Part shown: piece after piece, positions 62,808-64,000 of the stretch
How the letters are laid out: each line of letters opens with the position of its first letter
How positions within the stretch are numbered: the first letter of the stretch is position 1
DNA from: Datura wrightii
Lineage: Eukaryota; Streptophyta; Magnoliopsida; Solanales; Solanaceae
Assembly (NCBI GenBank): GCA_035772735.1
Contig: JASDFA010000007.1
Span: 148,923,001 to 148,987,000 of the forward strand
Direction of reading: 5' to 3'
Length of the DNA stretch: 64,000 bases
The notes under the pieces: generated by a model
What the model was told of the DNA's origin: nothing
Seen by the model: the letters and a program-made list of their open reading frames with translations, nothing else
Database searches by the model: none
Translations under genes and position numbers: made by a program

Positions 62808-63901
62808 ATGGAAGAATCAAAAGTGTCCATGATGAATGGCAACAATGAAGGAAGATGGAGTCTCAAAGGCACCACAGCCCTTGTTACTGGTGGCTCTAAA
62901 GGCATTGGGTGAGTTTCAAATTTCACACTTAAAAGACTTTTTCATTTTCCATGGATAGACAGATTCTTTAAACAGGAGAATACGGAGGCGAATTCAAGAT
63001 CTGAGGTTTGTAAGTTTTCTACATAATAATTAGGTTACAATCAAATATACTCATAAATAACTAGTAAATTTCTTACTATATATATATATATATATATTAT
63101 GATATGGGCAAAAGCTACTGGATAAGTTTGTACTTTAATAATAATTAAGTTTGCAGTTAAATTTTTATAAATGTTTAATAAATTTCTTGCTATATATATA
63201 TGGTTCGAACAAAAGGCAGTGAGTTTCCGTGAATCCGTAAGTCATATAGTAGTCTTTTGTATTCTATCAACTATTTCAATTGAAGCAATTCTTATAAGAT
63301 TGATCCTCAGAGTTAAAGATTTTCAAGAAATGAATCTAACGTTTTCGGTAATCTTCTATTTTCAGAAAAAGTGATTCGATAGAATATGATAGGAGACCGA
63401 CAATCTCAATGTTATTCCAAATTTTGAATGATTGCATATAATTGTCTTCCAGCCTGCCGATAGTCTTTTACATCATTGTCTTTGTTTATAAGTTAATTTT
63501 CTGACAAGTCTTAAAATCTTACTAATATTAGTGTCACGCTTAAAAATATTTAGGTACGGTGGTGTAGCTACATTTCAAAAATTATATTATGTATATAAAA
63601 AACTATGCGAAATATATAAATTAAGAATTACTTTTTATACTATAATAAATCTTAAATAAACTTAATGAAAATTTTAATTTCACCATTATTTAGGTATGCA
63701 ATAGTGGAAGAATTGGCGGGTCTTGGAGCAAGAGTATATACATGTTCACGTAATGAAAAAGAACTGGACGAATGCCTTGAAATTTGGAGAAAAAAAGGAC
63801 TTAATGTTGAAGGTTCTGTTTGTGACTTGTTATCGCGTACTGAACGTGATAAGCTTATGAAGACTGTTGCACATGTATTTGATGGAAAGCTCAATATTTT
63901 G
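62808..63901 (+). CDS. TRI: Tropinone reductase I-like short-chain dehydrogenase, partial at 3' end
   Basis: NADPH-dependent reductase that converts tropinone to tropine, the branch leading to hyoscyamine and scopolamine. Exons seen: 62808-62908 and 63694-63901, joined in phase (GG|G), giving the first 103 residues; family length is about 273, so the catalytic Tyr-x-x-x-Lys part is beyond the window. Visible: an N-terminal extension (MEESKVSMMN) typical of tropinone reductase I rather than II, the Rossmann motif TGGSKGIG at 27-34, and CSRNEKEL with the Arg expected to favour NADPH. The family's exon 1/exon 2 junction in the glycine motif is conserved in many plant homologues. The frame is intact with good splice sites (GG|GTGAGT, TAG|GTATGC, TTTTG|GTAATT), so it looks functional. 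Whether it is a true tropinone reductase I or a close paralogue with other substrates cannot be decided from this half. Confidence 0.87.
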
Positions 63902-64000
63902 GTAATTTTTTTTCTTTTTTTCGGAATGTTTTTCTTTGTCTATTAGGTAGTTAAGTTAAATATATAAAATATGTGATTTTCTTTGGTTATATCATTCACC

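Overview
The window is plant nuclear DNA, AT-rich, with intron-split genes on both strands and many small transposable elements. The encoded proteins and the repeats point to the nightshade family (Solanaceae): LINE tails ending in TTG repeats, Solanaceae-type SINEs, and Tourist-like and hAT-like MITEs. The right edge carries the start of a tropinone reductase I gene, so a tropane-alkaloid genus such as Datura, Atropa, Hyoscyamus or Anisodus is possible. Related genes occur in other nightshades, so the genus is not settled.

Layout. 1-20844 (+): the last 28 coding exons of a UBP12/UBP13-type ubiquitin protease (plant USP7); the first exons lie before the window. Its introns are packed with LINE, SINE and MITE insertions, several with readable target-site duplications. 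20845-24377: its 3' UTR and an intergenic stretch with a short TGACG-rich tandem array. 24378-31270 (-): a complete 13-exon rhomboid-like protein with a UBA domain (RBL15 type). 32288-36573 (-): a complete 4-exon lysine methyltransferase of the EEF1AKMT1/N6AMT2 family. 38277-46909 (-): a complete 13-exon SYP132-type plasma-membrane syntaxin whose first intron carries a seven-copy tandem repeat of about 140 bp. 49397-53184 (+): a gene with a 2.2 kb 5'-UTR intron and one coding exon for a Lys/Glu-rich repeat protein of 456 residues. 53185-62670: very AT-rich and without a supportable gene, with one clear MITE. 62808 to the end (+): the first two exons of the tropinone reductase.

The genes are independent plant transcription units, not an operon. 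All exon models were built by hand from GT-AG sites and checked by codon counting across every junction; each gives an uninterrupted frame. UBP12, RBL15 and SYP132 are housekeeping genes of ubiquitin signalling and membrane traffic; the methyltransferase is expected to modify elongation factor 1A. I saw no tRNA, rRNA, CRISPR array or organelle insert. The most notable items are the tropinone reductase gene, the SYP132 intron array, the Lys/Glu repeat gene, and a 3' hairpin shared by three L1 insertions.
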